NCBI GenBank assembly: GCA_964467785.1
Contig: CAYXVB010000001.1
Span: forward strand, 1 to 52,050
Length of the DNA stretch: 52,050 nt
Reading direction: 5' to 3'
Origin: CAYXVB01 sp964467785
GTDB taxonomy: Bacteria > Bdellovibrionota > UBA1018
Positions 1-7,715 of the stretch are shown piece by piece. Under the pieces are notes generated by a model. It was not told the origin of the DNA. It ran no database searches and was given only the letters and a program-made list of their open reading frames with translations. A program made the translations under genes and the position numbers. Numbering within the stretch: the first letter of the stretch is position 1; each line of letters opens with the position of its first letter.

Positions 1-604
1 CTTCGTCCATGTAGTGGGTCGTTACGAATACGGTCTTACCGGACGCGGCAAGACTGCGGATCAGGCTCCAGAAGCGTGCTCTAGCGGCCGGAGTAACGCC
101 GGCGGTCGGCTCATCGAGAAAAACGATCTCCGGATCATGAAGAATGGCCGCCACGAGCGAGACCTGCTGCTTGATTCCGCCCGGGAGGTCCCGTACGAGA
201 GTTTGGGGCGCCCGGTTGAATGCGATGAAATCAAACAGCTCGGCGGTGCGTTGAGCCAGTGTCTCCTTATCTAGCTTCCGCAAGCTCGCCGCAAAATGGA
301 GATTCTCCGCGACCGTCAGGTCGTTGTACAACGTGAACTTCTGGGACATGTAGCCGACCTTGGCCTTGATCGCGTCGAGACCGCTCTCCGCGTTCACCCC
401 CGCGACGGAAACCTGGCCGGAAGTAGGATGAAGAAGTCCGCAAAGGACCCGGATTGTCGTGGTTTTACCCGCGCCGTTCGCACCCAGAAATCCAAAGATC
501 TCGCCTTTGCTGACTTTGAAGGAGACCTTGTCAACCGCCGTGAAATCGCCGAAGCGCACGGTCAGTTCGCGTACCTCGACTGAACTTTCGCGACGCGTTG
601 TCAT
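1..604 (-). CDS. ABC transporter ATP-binding protein (partial, runs off left edge)
   Basis: The N-terminal 201 codons of an ABC ATPase are present; the C-terminus lies beyond base 1. Reading the minus strand from ATG 604-602 gives Walker A GANGAGKTT, a variant signature LPGGIKQQ instead of LSGGQ, Walker B VFLDEPTAG, and an H-loop in THYMDE. The start overlaps the stop of the upstream ATPase gene by ATGA, so the two are translationally coupled. The pair resembles the two nucleotide-binding halves of YbhF, here as separate genes. With the HlyD- and TolC-like genes upstream it should energise an ABC-2 type efflux pump at the inner membrane, and permease genes are expected just off the left edge (inference). 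Confidence 0.9.
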   Translation of the reverse strand, partial: MTTRRESSVEVRELTVRFGDFTAVDKVSFKVSKGEIFGFLGANGAGKTTTIRVLCGLLHPTSGQVSVAGVNAESGLDAIKAKVGYMSQKFTLYNDLTVAENLHFAASLRKLDKETLAQRTAELFDFIAFNRAPQTLVRDLPGGIKQQVSLVAAILHDPEIVFLDEPTAGVTPAARARFWSLIRSLAASGKTVFVTTHYMDE

Positions 605-1341
605 GGGCTCGCTCTCCCACCTTCTCTCTTGATGAAGAGGGCATCGATGCTGGGCACTCCTTCGGATTCCAGGAGGGAGCGCGGCTCTCCGGAGGCGATC
701 ATTTGACCGGCGCTGAGCAAATGGACCTGCCCGCAGCGCTCCGCCTCATCCATATAGGCCGTCGCGACGATGATGAGAATGCGCGACGAGAGCAGTTGAT
801 AGAGGAGATCCCAAAATTCACGGCGGCTGATTGGGTCGACGCCGTTGGTGGGCTCGTCTAGGAGGATGGCATTGGGTGACTGCAACAGCGCGCACATCAA
901 ACCGAGCTTCTTGTACATTCCTCCGGAGAGCTTGCCCGCAGGACGGTCGCGGAATTTTGACAGGCGCGTGATGTGGAGCAGGTTCTCGCTCCGTTCCAGA
1001 TAAACGTCTTCAGGAATCTGGTAGAGCTCCTGGAAGAACCTGAGATGTTCGCCGATCGATAGATCAGGGTACAGGCTCTGCTGCTGTGGCATATAGGCCA
1101 TCGAGGGGCGCACCCTGCCGAATTCCACCGGATTTCCGTCCTCGAGGTACGTGACCGCGCCGCGCTCGGGCTTGAGGAGACCCATGAGCGTACGAAGCAA
1201 AGTGGTCTTTCCAGCGCCTTCGGGGCCGATCAATCCATGAAGAGTTCCCGATACGAACTCGACCGAGGCGTCATTCAAGGCTTGATTCAGGCCCAGCCGC
1301 TTGCTGACCGAACGTGCGGAGATGCTGATGGGAATCATCAT
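601..1341 (-). CDS. ABC transporter ATP-binding protein (YbhF NBD1-like)
   Basis: A 246-residue ABC ATPase with Walker A GPEGAGKTT (about residues 41-49), signature LSGGM and Walker B AILLDEPTNGVDP. The H-loop reads TAYMDEAERC, so the usual switch His is absent, whereas the partner ATPase keeps it (THYMDE). This suggests an asymmetric heterodimer with one degenerate site, which I associate with YbhF-type proteins. The gene lies 9 bases after the HlyD-like gene and overlaps the next ATPase by four bases. Its likely role is efflux of drugs or hydrophobic compounds; the substrate cannot be read from the sequence. Confidence 0.92.
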   Translation of the reverse strand: MMIPISISARSVSKRLGLNQALNDASVEFVSGTLHGLIGPEGAGKTTLLRTLMGLLKPERGAVTYLEDGNPVEFGRVRPSMAYMPQQQSLYPDLSIGEHLRFFQELYQIPEDVYLERSENLLHITRLSKFRDRPAGKLSGGMYKKLGLMCALLQSPNAILLDEPTNGVDPISRREFWDLLYQLLSSRILIIVATAYMDEAERCGQVHLLSAGQMIASGEPRSLLESEGVPSIDALFIKREGGRASP

Positions 1342-1350
1342 AAGTGTTCT

Positions 1351-2088
1351 CTATGTCCCTGGATTCAATTTTGCCTCGATGGACATGCCAGGCTTGAGGA
1401 ACTCGTCCGAGTTTTCGAAGGTGACTTTCACGCCAAAAACGAGGCGTGTCCGCTCAGCCCGAGTCTGGACATTCTTGGGCGTGAACTCGGCTTCATCGGC
1501 AATGACGGAGATCGTGCCCGCGAAGCGGCGGTCTCCCCCTTCGGGTAGGATGCCCGTGACCTTCTGCCCGAGGGCCAAACGAGAGAGCATCGGCTGTTCG
1601 ACGTAAAAAATCGCCCAGACTTCCTGCAGGTTCGCGAGCGTGAGCAGTTTGTTGCCCGGGGCGATCCATTCTCCGGCTTCGCGGTAGGTGTTGAGGACCG
1701 TTCCCTTCAGCGGCGACTTGATCTGGGTCCAGTCTAGCCGCATCTTCGTGTCTTCGTGCTTGAATCGAAGATGATCGAAAGCCTCCTGCGAGATCGACCC
1801 GTTCTTGTAGAGTTTTTGGGCGCGCTTGAAGTCCGCCTCGGCGATGTCATGCGCCAGCTTGATGTCCTCGCCGGAAAGGCGGCAGAGCGTTTGGCTCTGG
1901 GTGATTTTCTGTCCTTCTTTGACATCGAGAGACGCGATCGTGGACGCGATCCGGGGCGAGATCGCGACCTTGGTCGCTTCGATCGTGCCCGCGTAGTAGA
2001 AGTCCTCCCTTTTCAGGAAGTAACTGAACGCAATGGCGGCGATCAGCGTGATCGCGACCGGAATAAGCAGCTTTGGTTTAATTTTCAT
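1351..2088 (-). CDS. HlyD/YbhG-family periplasmic adaptor
   Basis: Membrane-fusion subunit of the efflux operon, 245 residues. One N-terminal membrane anchor (about 8-26) precedes the beta/lipoyl half-motif GTIEATKVAISPRIAS, a short coiled-coil hairpin (about 70-120) and the second lipoyl half ending in PGNKLLTLANL. It is shorter than typical HlyD or YbhG proteins (about 330 residues) because the helical hairpin is short, so the reach to the outer-membrane channel may differ. Its ATG overlaps the TolC-like stop (ATGA). It should join the inner-membrane ABC pump to the TolC-like channel encoded directly upstream. Confidence 0.9.
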   Translation of the reverse strand: MKIKPKLLIPVAITLIAAIAFSYFLKREDFYYAGTIEATKVAISPRIASTIASLDVKEGQKITQSQTLCRLSGEDIKLAHDIAEADFKRAQKLYKNGSISQEAFDHLRFKHEDTKMRLDWTQIKSPLKGTVLNTYREAGEWIAPGNKLLTLANLQEVWAIFYVEQPMLSRLALGQKVTGILPEGGDRRFAGTISVIADEAEFTPKNVQTRAERTRLVFGVKVTFENSDEFLKPGMSIEAKLNPGT

Positions 2089-3470
2089 TTTTGCGCTCCT
2101 TCGACGAAGCTATTCAGCAAGGCCAGCTGGATCAGGATCTGAATGTCGGTCTTGGCCGCCTGAATCTTTACGTTCAACGCACGGAGGTTGGCGTTCTGCA
2201 CGTCAATGAGATTCATGCGACCGAGCTTGTAGGATGAGTAAGCAAGCTCGGCGATCTGTCCTGACTCCCGGATCGAAGAGTCATTGATCAACTGTTGCTC
2301 GTGGAGCATGCGAAGCTGATCGCGGCTGTCGCTCCAGTCGCGGAGCAGCTCAATCCGGGCCTGTTCCTTGCGGTGATCGCTCGCGTCAGCCTGCATCCGC
2401 TTCTCAGCGGCCTCTTTTGAGACACGGCTTCCTTCGAAGAGAGACCAGGTCAAAGTCGCTCCGATCGTGTTCTGGTGGATCTGTTCGAGATTGGGGCCGT
2501 TCGGGTAGTCCAGCGAAGTTCTGGCTGCGAGCTGGATTTTCGGCCAATGTCCCGCAGATACGCTGTCGGCCGCGAGGTTCAATGCGGTGATCTGCTGCGC
2601 CAAGGCGGCGATGCGCGGGTGGTCGGCGCTCGGCCGGTTGTTAATGAGTTGCGTTTCATCGAAGGCGGCTAGTGCGGCGCTCAGTGGCTCGGGGTCGATG
2701 ACGAGAGACGCCTTTTGAATGCTTCCTGCGGGGAGCGCGGTCGTCGCGGGATCGGAGAGATCGTAGCGACCGGTTTCGCCGGTCAAGGCGAGCAGTTCAT
2801 GAAGGGCGCGGGAAAGCTCCGACTTTGCCTGAAGCACCCTGGATTCGAAATCCAGGACTTCACGGCTGGCCGACAGGGCGTCCACTTTGCTGGCGGCGCC
2901 GCTTTTGAATCGGGCCGCGATGTCGCTATACTGGGCACGGGCCAGTGCGAGCGTTTCGGTGACCGACTTGAGCTGCGCCGAGGCCAGCAGCACTTTGAAG
3001 TAGGCGAGAGAGGCGACGAGCGTGGTCTGGAGTTCGGTATTGCGGACTTCGTGTTTTTTTTGGATCTCAACGGCTTCCGCGCCTTTCCAGGAATGATAGA
3101 TGGCTCCCGAATCCCAGAGTGTCCAAGTCAAACCGACCCCGATAGTGTTGTTCTGGTTGTCGCCAAACGGAATGCTCCTGCCCGGGATCACGTTGAGGCT
3201 AGGGATGACCGAGACGTATCGTTCGGTCGCATCGAGGGCGATCTTCGGAAAGAAGTAGGAGCGCTGCGCTCCTGAACGTAAGGATGCCGCCTCGCGATCC
3301 AACCTAGCCGCCCCGAGGGGGTTGGAGCTTTGCAAGGCCTTCTGGCGCACGTCATCAAGCGAGAGCTTGAGCGTTCGCTCCTCTGCCTGCGCGGGAGCCA
3401 AGCCCGGAAGGAGGGAGAAATTCGTCAGAATTATCGCCAGGAGGGCAACGAGTGGATTTCGCATGGTCAA
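2085..3470 (-). CDS. TolC-family outer membrane efflux protein
   Basis: A 461-residue TolC-type protein: signal peptide (about 1-30, ending near APAQAEE), then two structurally repeated halves rich in long helices (SLDDVRQKALQSSNP and a later LAELAYSSYKLGRMNLIDV-type segment). Family members form trimeric outer-membrane channels with a periplasmic helical barrel. It is the second gene of the operon, overlapping both the tetR stop region (3467-3470) and the HlyD-like start by four bases. The dedicated channel makes a complete tripartite pump likely. Confidence 0.92.
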   Translation of the reverse strand: MTMRNPLVALLAIILTNFSLLPGLAPAQAEERTLKLSLDDVRQKALQSSNPLGAARLDREAASLRSGAQRSYFFPKIALDATERYVSVIPSLNVIPGRSIPFGDNQNNTIGVGLTWTLWDSGAIYHSWKGAEAVEIQKKHEVRNTELQTTLVASLAYFKVLLASAQLKSVTETLALARAQYSDIAARFKSGAASKVDALSASREVLDFESRVLQAKSELSRALHELLALTGETGRYDLSDPATTALPAGSIQKASLVIDPEPLSAALAAFDETQLINNRPSADHPRIAALAQQITALNLAADSVSAGHWPKIQLAARTSLDYPNGPNLEQIHQNTIGATLTWSLFEGSRVSKEAAEKRMQADASDHRKEQARIELLRDWSDSRDQLRMLHEQQLINDSSIRESGQIAELAYSSYKLGRMNLIDVQNANLRALNVKIQAAKTDIQILIQLALLNSFVEGAQK

Positions 3471-4120
3471 GCCTTCGCCTTCCGGTGTTCGGGCCGGAAG
3501 ACTGCGTCTATGGCCAATTCAATTCTTTTTTTGATCGCATCATCCGAAAGGAGCAGTTTGTGGAAGACTAAATTTTTGAGCCCGAAGGGGCCCGTGACTT
3601 TTGCACGGTCGAGCACATCCGCGATCAAATGCGGTATTCCCACCGACCCCACGAGCATGAACAGGGCGGTGGGATCGGAGATGTCCTTGAGACGTCCGGC
3701 CTCCCGGCATTCTTTGATAACCGAGATTAGAACGCGAAAGTGCCTGCCTAAGTTTGTCTTCGCGAACCTGAGTACTTCCTCATCTCCGTTGAGAGCGTCG
3801 CGCAGGAGGGCTACGAGCAACGACCGTTGATCGCGCGAGAAACGGGCAAGCGTGGCCAGGGCTTTACGAAGCTTTTCCTCGGGGCTGCCTTCGAGCTCAG
3901 TCTCCTCCTCCAGCTCCTTGAAAAACTCTTCGTAGATCTCAAGAAGTACCCGATGGGTGAACTCGCCTTTGGTCTTGAAGTGGTAGTGAAACATACCGAG
4001 ATTGACACCGGTATTGGTCGCGACCTGCCTGATATTTAAGCCGCTACAACCTGTTTCCGGGATCAGGTCACGGGCGGCCCTGATCAGGAGCTGGTCGGTG
4101 TTTTTTGATGGCCGTGGCAT
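3467..4120 (-). CDS. TetR/AcrR-family transcriptional regulator
   Basis: A 217-residue repressor with an N-terminal helix-turn-helix (about residues 28-54, containing NIRQVATNTGVNLGMFHYHF) and an all-helical ligand domain. I place the start at ATG 4120-4118 because a perfect Shine-Dalgarno (AGGAGGT) sits just before it; a longer reading from 4159 would add 13 non-family residues. It is the first gene of the efflux operon and is coupled to the TolC-like gene by ATGA. A 30-base imperfect palindrome at 4153-4182, 32 bases upstream of the start, is the probable operator for autoregulation, as in the YbiH/CecR arrangement. Confidence 0.93.
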   Translation of the reverse strand: MPRPSKNTDQLLIRAARDLIPETGCSGLNIRQVATNTGVNLGMFHYHFKTKGEFTHRVLLEIYEEFFKELEEETELEGSPEEKLRKALATLARFSRDQRSLLVALLRDALNGDEEVLRFAKTNLGRHFRVLISVIKECREAGRLKDISDPTALFMLVGSVGIPHLIADVLDRAKVTGPFGLKNLVFHKLLLSDDAIKKRIELAIDAVFRPEHRKAKA

Positions 4121-4152
4121 TGGACCTCCTGGATTGAATTGAGGCGGGTAAC

Positions 4153-4182
4153 TATACATCGGTATAATTACACATTTGTATA
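4153..4182. promoter_or_regulatory. candidate TetR operator (imperfect palindrome)
   Basis: TATACA-N18-TGTATA with additional internal symmetry: 11 of 15 base pairs of the 30-base element are self-complementary (outer six pairs plus GT and TAATTA in the centre). It lies in the tetR upstream region, inside an AT-rich stretch where a promoter is expected. Binding by the TetR protein encoded at 3467-4120 is inferred from position and symmetry. Confidence 0.55.
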
Positions 4183-4214
4183 AAAAAAAAAGACAGATAA
4201 ACTAAGGGTCTGAA

Positions 4215-4234
4215 TTGTCCCATTAATGGAACAA
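4215..4234. promoter_or_regulatory. near-perfect 20-base palindrome upstream of DoxX
   Basis: TTGTCCCATTAATGGAACAA is symmetric at nine of ten pairs around ATTAAT. It is distinct from the TATACA/TGTATA element 33 bases away and lies closer to the DoxX gene, about 85 bases before its start. It is probably the operator of a dimeric regulator acting on DoxX; no regulator in this window is an obvious partner. Confidence 0.45.
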
Positions 4235-4318
4235 AGAATCCTGAAAGGACCGTCTTATCGCCAGCGGCTCGAACCAGTGCTGTGTGAGTAAGAGAAAAAT
4301 TCAGTCAGGGAGATTAAA

Positions 4319-4816
4319 ATGAAAGCCGTACATCGTATTCTTGAAACTTCGAACGATAAGGTCCAAACCGTGATCCGCGTGACACTAGGGGTAGTGATGC
4401 TGCCCCATGGCCTCCAAAAGCTCTTGGGCTGGTTCGGAGGCCACGGATTTGAAGGAACGATGGGCTTTTTCACGGGTCAGCTTGGAATTCCTGCGGTCTT
4501 TGCATTTTTAGCGATCGTGGCCGAGTCCTTTGGCGCAATGGCACTGATTGTAGGCGCACTGAGCCGGGTTTCGGCTATTGGAGTCTCGGCTGTCATGGCC
4601 GTGGCTCTTCAGATGCACCTTGGTAATGGTTTCTTCATGAACTGGGGCGGCAAGCAGGCGGGTGAGGGCTTCGAGTTTCATCTTCTCGCCCTCGCGCTCG
4701 GTGTGGCCGTGATCATTCGTGGCGCGGGCGCCTACTCGGTTGACCAGTTGATCTCCCGTCGGCTGGGCAAGGAGTCCAGTGGCGCGGGCGCGCGCCAGGC
4801 AACTCTTTCTAGATGA
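4319..4816 (+). CDS. DoxX-family membrane protein
   Basis: A 165-residue protein with four predicted membrane helices and the DoxX-family opening VTLGVVMLPHGLQKLLGWFG, followed by the family pattern FAFLAIVAESFGAMALIVGA and MHLGNGFFMNWGG. DoxX proteins are small inner-membrane proteins linked to oxidative-stress or quinone/thiol chemistry, but their exact reaction is mostly unknown. GGGAG precedes the ATG with good spacing. A thioredoxin-fold DsbA-like gene starts 22 bases downstream, consistent with a redox-related two-gene unit. Confidence 0.9.
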   Translation: MKAVHRILETSNDKVQTVIRVTLGVVMLPHGLQKLLGWFGGHGFEGTMGFFTGQLGIPAVFAFLAIVAESFGAMALIVGALSRVSAIGVSAVMAVALQMHLGNGFFMNWGGKQAGEGFEFHLLALALGVAVIIRGAGAYSVDQLISRRLGKESSGAGARQATLSR

Positions 4817-4838
4817 CCTTGCTCTGGAGATCCCCAGT

Positions 4839-5606
4839 ATGAACTTCGGAAATGATGAGAACCAGAAGGACGACGGTCCGCGGGGACTTTGCGATCCCGA
4901 GACTGGACTTTGCGAACTTCCCGAAGCCGGGCAAAAGAGCGTCTCCGAGGTCGGAAATCGTCCTTCGGGCGAAGTGCTCTATGTCGGGGATCCGATGTGC
5001 TCCTGGTGCTGGGGTGTCTCGCCCGGTCTCCGGCAATTGGAGGCCGAGGCGAACTGGCGAGGCCTTCGGTTTAGGGTGCTCGTGGGTGGGCTCAGGCCTG
5101 GAGGGGGGGACCTCTGGAACGCGCGATTCAAGAATTTTCTGCGCCATCACTGGGAAGAGATCGGCGCAAGGACAGGGCAGCCGTTTGACCTCGGTTTTTT
5201 TGACCGGACGACGTTCAACTACGATACCGAGCCTTCGTGCCGCGCGTTCTATGTCATGCGGGGAATGCTCGAGGAGCTTCCGGGACCGACGACGCGAGCG
5301 TACGAAGTCTTTGCCGCCATCCAGCGGAAGTTTTACGCCGAAGCGCAGGATCCGACGGTCGCTTCCTTTTACGAGAGCATCTGCATCGAGCACGGGCTCG
5401 ACCTTCCGGAATTCATGAACCGGTTCAATCATCCGGACGCTCAGCGCGCCACCGCGCGCGAGTTCCAAGAGGTCGCTGCTCTGGGCGTACGCGGTTTTCC
5501 GACGGTGCTCTTTCGTGGACCCGATTCTGTGGAGATGCTCGCGGGCGGTTACTCGACCGGGGACCGTTTGGTCGAGGCGCTTACGCGCGTCACGGGTCAG
5601 CGCTGA
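4839..5606 (+). CDS. DsbA/FrnE-family thioredoxin-fold oxidoreductase
   Basis: A 255-residue protein with the DsbA-like pattern GDPMCSWCWGVSP (CxxC at about residues 54-57) and a C-terminal cis-Pro loop VRGFPTVLF typical of thioredoxin folds with a helical insertion (COG3531-like). No signal peptide is seen, so it is probably cytoplasmic, like FrnE. ATG 4839 is chosen over the 20-codon longer frame because GGAG lies about ten bases upstream and the extension overlaps DoxX. An N-terminal tail contains two further Cys (LCDPETGLC), which could be a second redox or metal site (inference). Confidence 0.85.
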   Translation: MNFGNDENQKDDGPRGLCDPETGLCELPEAGQKSVSEVGNRPSGEVLYVGDPMCSWCWGVSPGLRQLEAEANWRGLRFRVLVGGLRPGGGDLWNARFKNFLRHHWEEIGARTGQPFDLGFFDRTTFNYDTEPSCRAFYVMRGMLEELPGPTTRAYEVFAAIQRKFYAEAQDPTVASFYESICIEHGLDLPEFMNRFNHPDAQRATAREFQEVAALGVRGFPTVLFRGPDSVEMLAGGYSTGDRLVEALTRVTGQR

Positions 5607-5639
5607 GCCGGTTTTCGAAATCAGTTTGGGGGCCAGAGC

Positions 5640-6334
5640 TTATTTTTCGGCTCTTTCCTCGATGATCAGGTGCTGAAACCGAAAATGCTTCATGATCTGG
5701 TCGCGGTACCGGTCTCCCCCGCGCAAGATCGGAGAAGAAATGACCAGTTCACAGGCCACGGCATTGGGCGCGATTCTCCAGGTGTGGATATCCAGAACCT
5801 TGACGCCGTCCTGCTCGAGCTCTCGTCTGAGCTTCTCTGGTGGCATCTGCTTGGAATGAACGTCTAAAAGCTCCGACCCGGTCTCTCGGCAGAGATCGTA
5901 GGCCCACTTTAAAATGACTAGCGAGCCGACAATGCCCATGACCGGGTCCATCCAGCTCAGACCCATGAATTTACCGATGAGCAGCGCGACAATCGCGAGC
6001 ACTGAGGTCAGGGCGTCCGCAAGGACGTGGACATGAGTAGCGCGCTGGTGTAGCCACCGAGCGGTATGAGCTTGCCGGCTCCAAATGATAGTTTTTTGTT
6101 GATCGTTTCGGAACGCCCCAACTTGTAGGCCAGCAATGAGATCAGCATCGCCACGGCATGCGAGGACATGTGCCATCCATCGGCGAGCAACGCCATGGAG
6201 CGGGTGAGATAGCCCGCGGCGATCTCGACTCCCATCATTCCTGCCGTAAGCGCTAGTACCCAGCCGAACTTGCGCGCATTGGCGAGGATTCGTTCGTCTT
6301 CCAGGAGATAATGGTGCTCGTGAGGGAACGACAT
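5640..6334 (-). pseudogene. CDF cation efflux gene with internal deletion and frameshift
   Basis: Two frames carry the two ends of a cation diffusion facilitator of the DmeF/CzcD group. The N-part begins at ATG 6334 (AAAGGAG upstream) and includes LLADGWHMSSHAVAML (metal-site helix TM2), then stops making sense after KLIPLGGYTSAL near base 6040. The C-part resumes in another frame with HVHVLADALTSVLAIV (metal-site TM5) through the C-terminal domain ending at 5640. In the family about 80-100 residues (end of TM3, TM4 and the His-rich loop) separate these blocks; here they are fused. Either a real out-of-frame deletion of roughly 300 bases or an assembly collapse has occurred. It lies 29 bases behind the GDT1-like exporter. 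Confidence 0.8.
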
Positions 6335-6363
6335 GAATTCCGACTCCTTTAGGGTCGATCTGG

Positions 6364-6930
6364 TCAGCGGATCCACTGGGAAACGGCGATTGCGCCTCCA
6401 AAAAGGAAGAATAGGCCGGCAGCCGTCCATCGGATCCATTTCATCTGGACCTTTTCCGCAAGCTTCTCGCCGAGGAAGACGGCAAGTCCGTCCGTTACCA
6501 TCATGCCCGCGGTGGTCCCGAACGTTACGGCGACAATGGATTGAAAGCGAGCGGCCAATGCCACAGTGGCGAGCTGGGTCTTGTCGCCCATCTCCGCCAG
6601 AAAGAACAGGACGACGGTCGTGACGAACGGCCCGAACCGGTGGGATCCCGGCTTCTCGTCCAACGTGTCCGGCTTGAGTGTCCAGATGCCGAAGCCGATG
6701 AAGGTTGCCGCTAGGACAAGAGCCAAGATGTTTTGCGGGACCTGGTTGGCCACCCATTGTCCGACCGACGAAGCGAAGGCGTGGTTCAGGACCGTGGCAA
6801 CGAAGATCCCGCCGAGGATAACCCAGGGTTGCTTGAAGCGTGCAGCCAATGAAAAGGCCAGCAATTGCGTTTTGTCGCCCATTTCGCTGGCTGCGACTAA
6901 GGTACAGGAGCTGAAAATGGTTTGAAGCAT
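6364..6930 (-). CDS. GDT1/TMEM165 (UPF0016)-family Mn/Ca exporter
   Basis: A 188-residue integral membrane protein with the two family hallmarks: SEMGDKTQLLAF (about 15-26) and AEMGDKTQLATVAL (about 112-125), both E-x-G-D-K-T, in two homologous three-helix halves. Bacterial members (MneA and relatives) export Mn2+. The start ATG 6930-6928 has AGAGG five bases upstream, and the leader carries a candidate yybP-ykoY Mn riboswitch whose conserved strand can pair with this ribosome site. The likely role is riboswitch-controlled manganese detoxification, with the damaged CDF gene downstream probably in the same transcript. Confidence 0.92.
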   Translation of the reverse strand: MLQTIFSSCTLVAASEMGDKTQLLAFSLAARFKQPWVILGGIFVATVLNHAFASSVGQWVANQVPQNILALVLAATFIGFGIWTLKPDTLDEKPGSHRFGPFVTTVVLFFLAEMGDKTQLATVALAARFQSIVAVTFGTTAGMMVTDGLAVFLGEKLAEKVQMKWIRWTAAGLFFLFGGAIAVSQWIR

Positions 6931-7120
6931 AGAGACCTCTTGAAAACGTCAAAGGTTTGCGTCGTGAGGTCTTGTCGCTGGTTTGGGCAAAAGACGACAC
7001 GACAGTAAGTCGCGTCAGTCTCGTCACCCGTCATTGAGACGGTCGCTGAACCGGAGGCACCACCTCAGTCTGTCGATTCAGCGCCTTGCCAAGAAAGGCA
7101 CGGCGACTACTCCCTGAACT
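6931..7120 (-). ncRNA. candidate yybP-ykoY manganese riboswitch
   Basis: On the minus strand the leader of the GDT1-family gene contains CAGGGAGTAG (7116-7107) and, about 130 bases on, GCGACAAGACCTCACG (near 6978-6963). These match the two conserved halves of the yybP-ykoY class as I remember them (GGGGAGUAG and GCAAGACC). The 3' element AGACCTC (6972-6966) is exactly complementary to GAGGTCT (6939-6933), which contains the Shine-Dalgarno. A translational switch is therefore visible: without Mn the site is masked, with Mn the aptamer should claim AGACC. Motifs and complementarity are seen; ligand and folding are inferred. Confidence 0.75.
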
Positions 7121-7268
7121 ACTTGATTGACCGTGACTGTATCCGATTGAGTGGGAATCGAGCAAGGGCTTCGTACCTGAAAGTCTGAGGTCAGCGGAGA
7201 GAACCGCTTGCGCGCGTTCTTCTGAAAGGGGCATAATTTTCCTGATCCTTTCATTTTCGGGGAATCAT

Positions 7269-7715
7269 TTGAAGTACGCTAAATTATTGCTTCTCGTGGT
7301 GGGCTTTGGAGCGGTCGGGGGAATGGTCCGTTTGGGCGGGTTCACTGTGGGGAATCACACCGATGATTGGACGGTTTCATCAGGGACCAATACTTCGATC
7401 GCGCTGGCGACAATCGTCGACGATGCCGGTCTCGATCGTTTGGATCCGAGCCATCCGCCCCGAACTCAATCCATGAAAAGGATAAAGCAGAAGCAGGCGA
7501 TTGCTAGCGCCACAAAGGCCCGAACGCAATGTGCGTTGTCGGGGGATCGGCGCACGTTGACCTTGATCCCGCGAAAATCCGGCTGCCAACTGACCTATCA
7601 AAACAGATCTGGAGTCGAGATCGTCGCGGAAGCCCAGTGGGGAAAGCAGGTCTGCCAGCAGGTCCGCACCCAGATCATCAGCAAACTCCGCTCTTCCGGT
7701 TATCGTTGTGGTTAA
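7269..7715 (+). CDS. small secreted hypothetical protein
   Basis: A 148-residue protein with a likely signal peptide (KLLLLVVGFGAVGG near the N-terminus), starting at TTG 7269 behind GGGGAA. The mature C-terminal half has a Cys-spaced pattern (CALSGDRR, SGCQLTYQNRSG, KQVCQQVR, SSGYRCG at the very end) suggesting two disulphides in a small periplasmic domain. I do not recognise a named family. It is convergent with the HAD phosphatase at 7712, sharing four bases at the stops. Confidence 0.65.
   Translation: MKYAKLLLLVVGFGAVGGMVRLGGFTVGNHTDDWTVSSGTNTSIALATIVDDAGLDRLDPSHPPRTQSMKRIKQKQAIASATKARTQCALSGDRRTLTLIPRKSGCQLTYQNRSGVEIVAEAQWGKQVCQQVRTQIISKLRSSGYRCG

Noticed and set aside
7031..7234. 67-codon minus-strand frame
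   Set aside because: Falls inside the riboswitch leader; no ribosome site.
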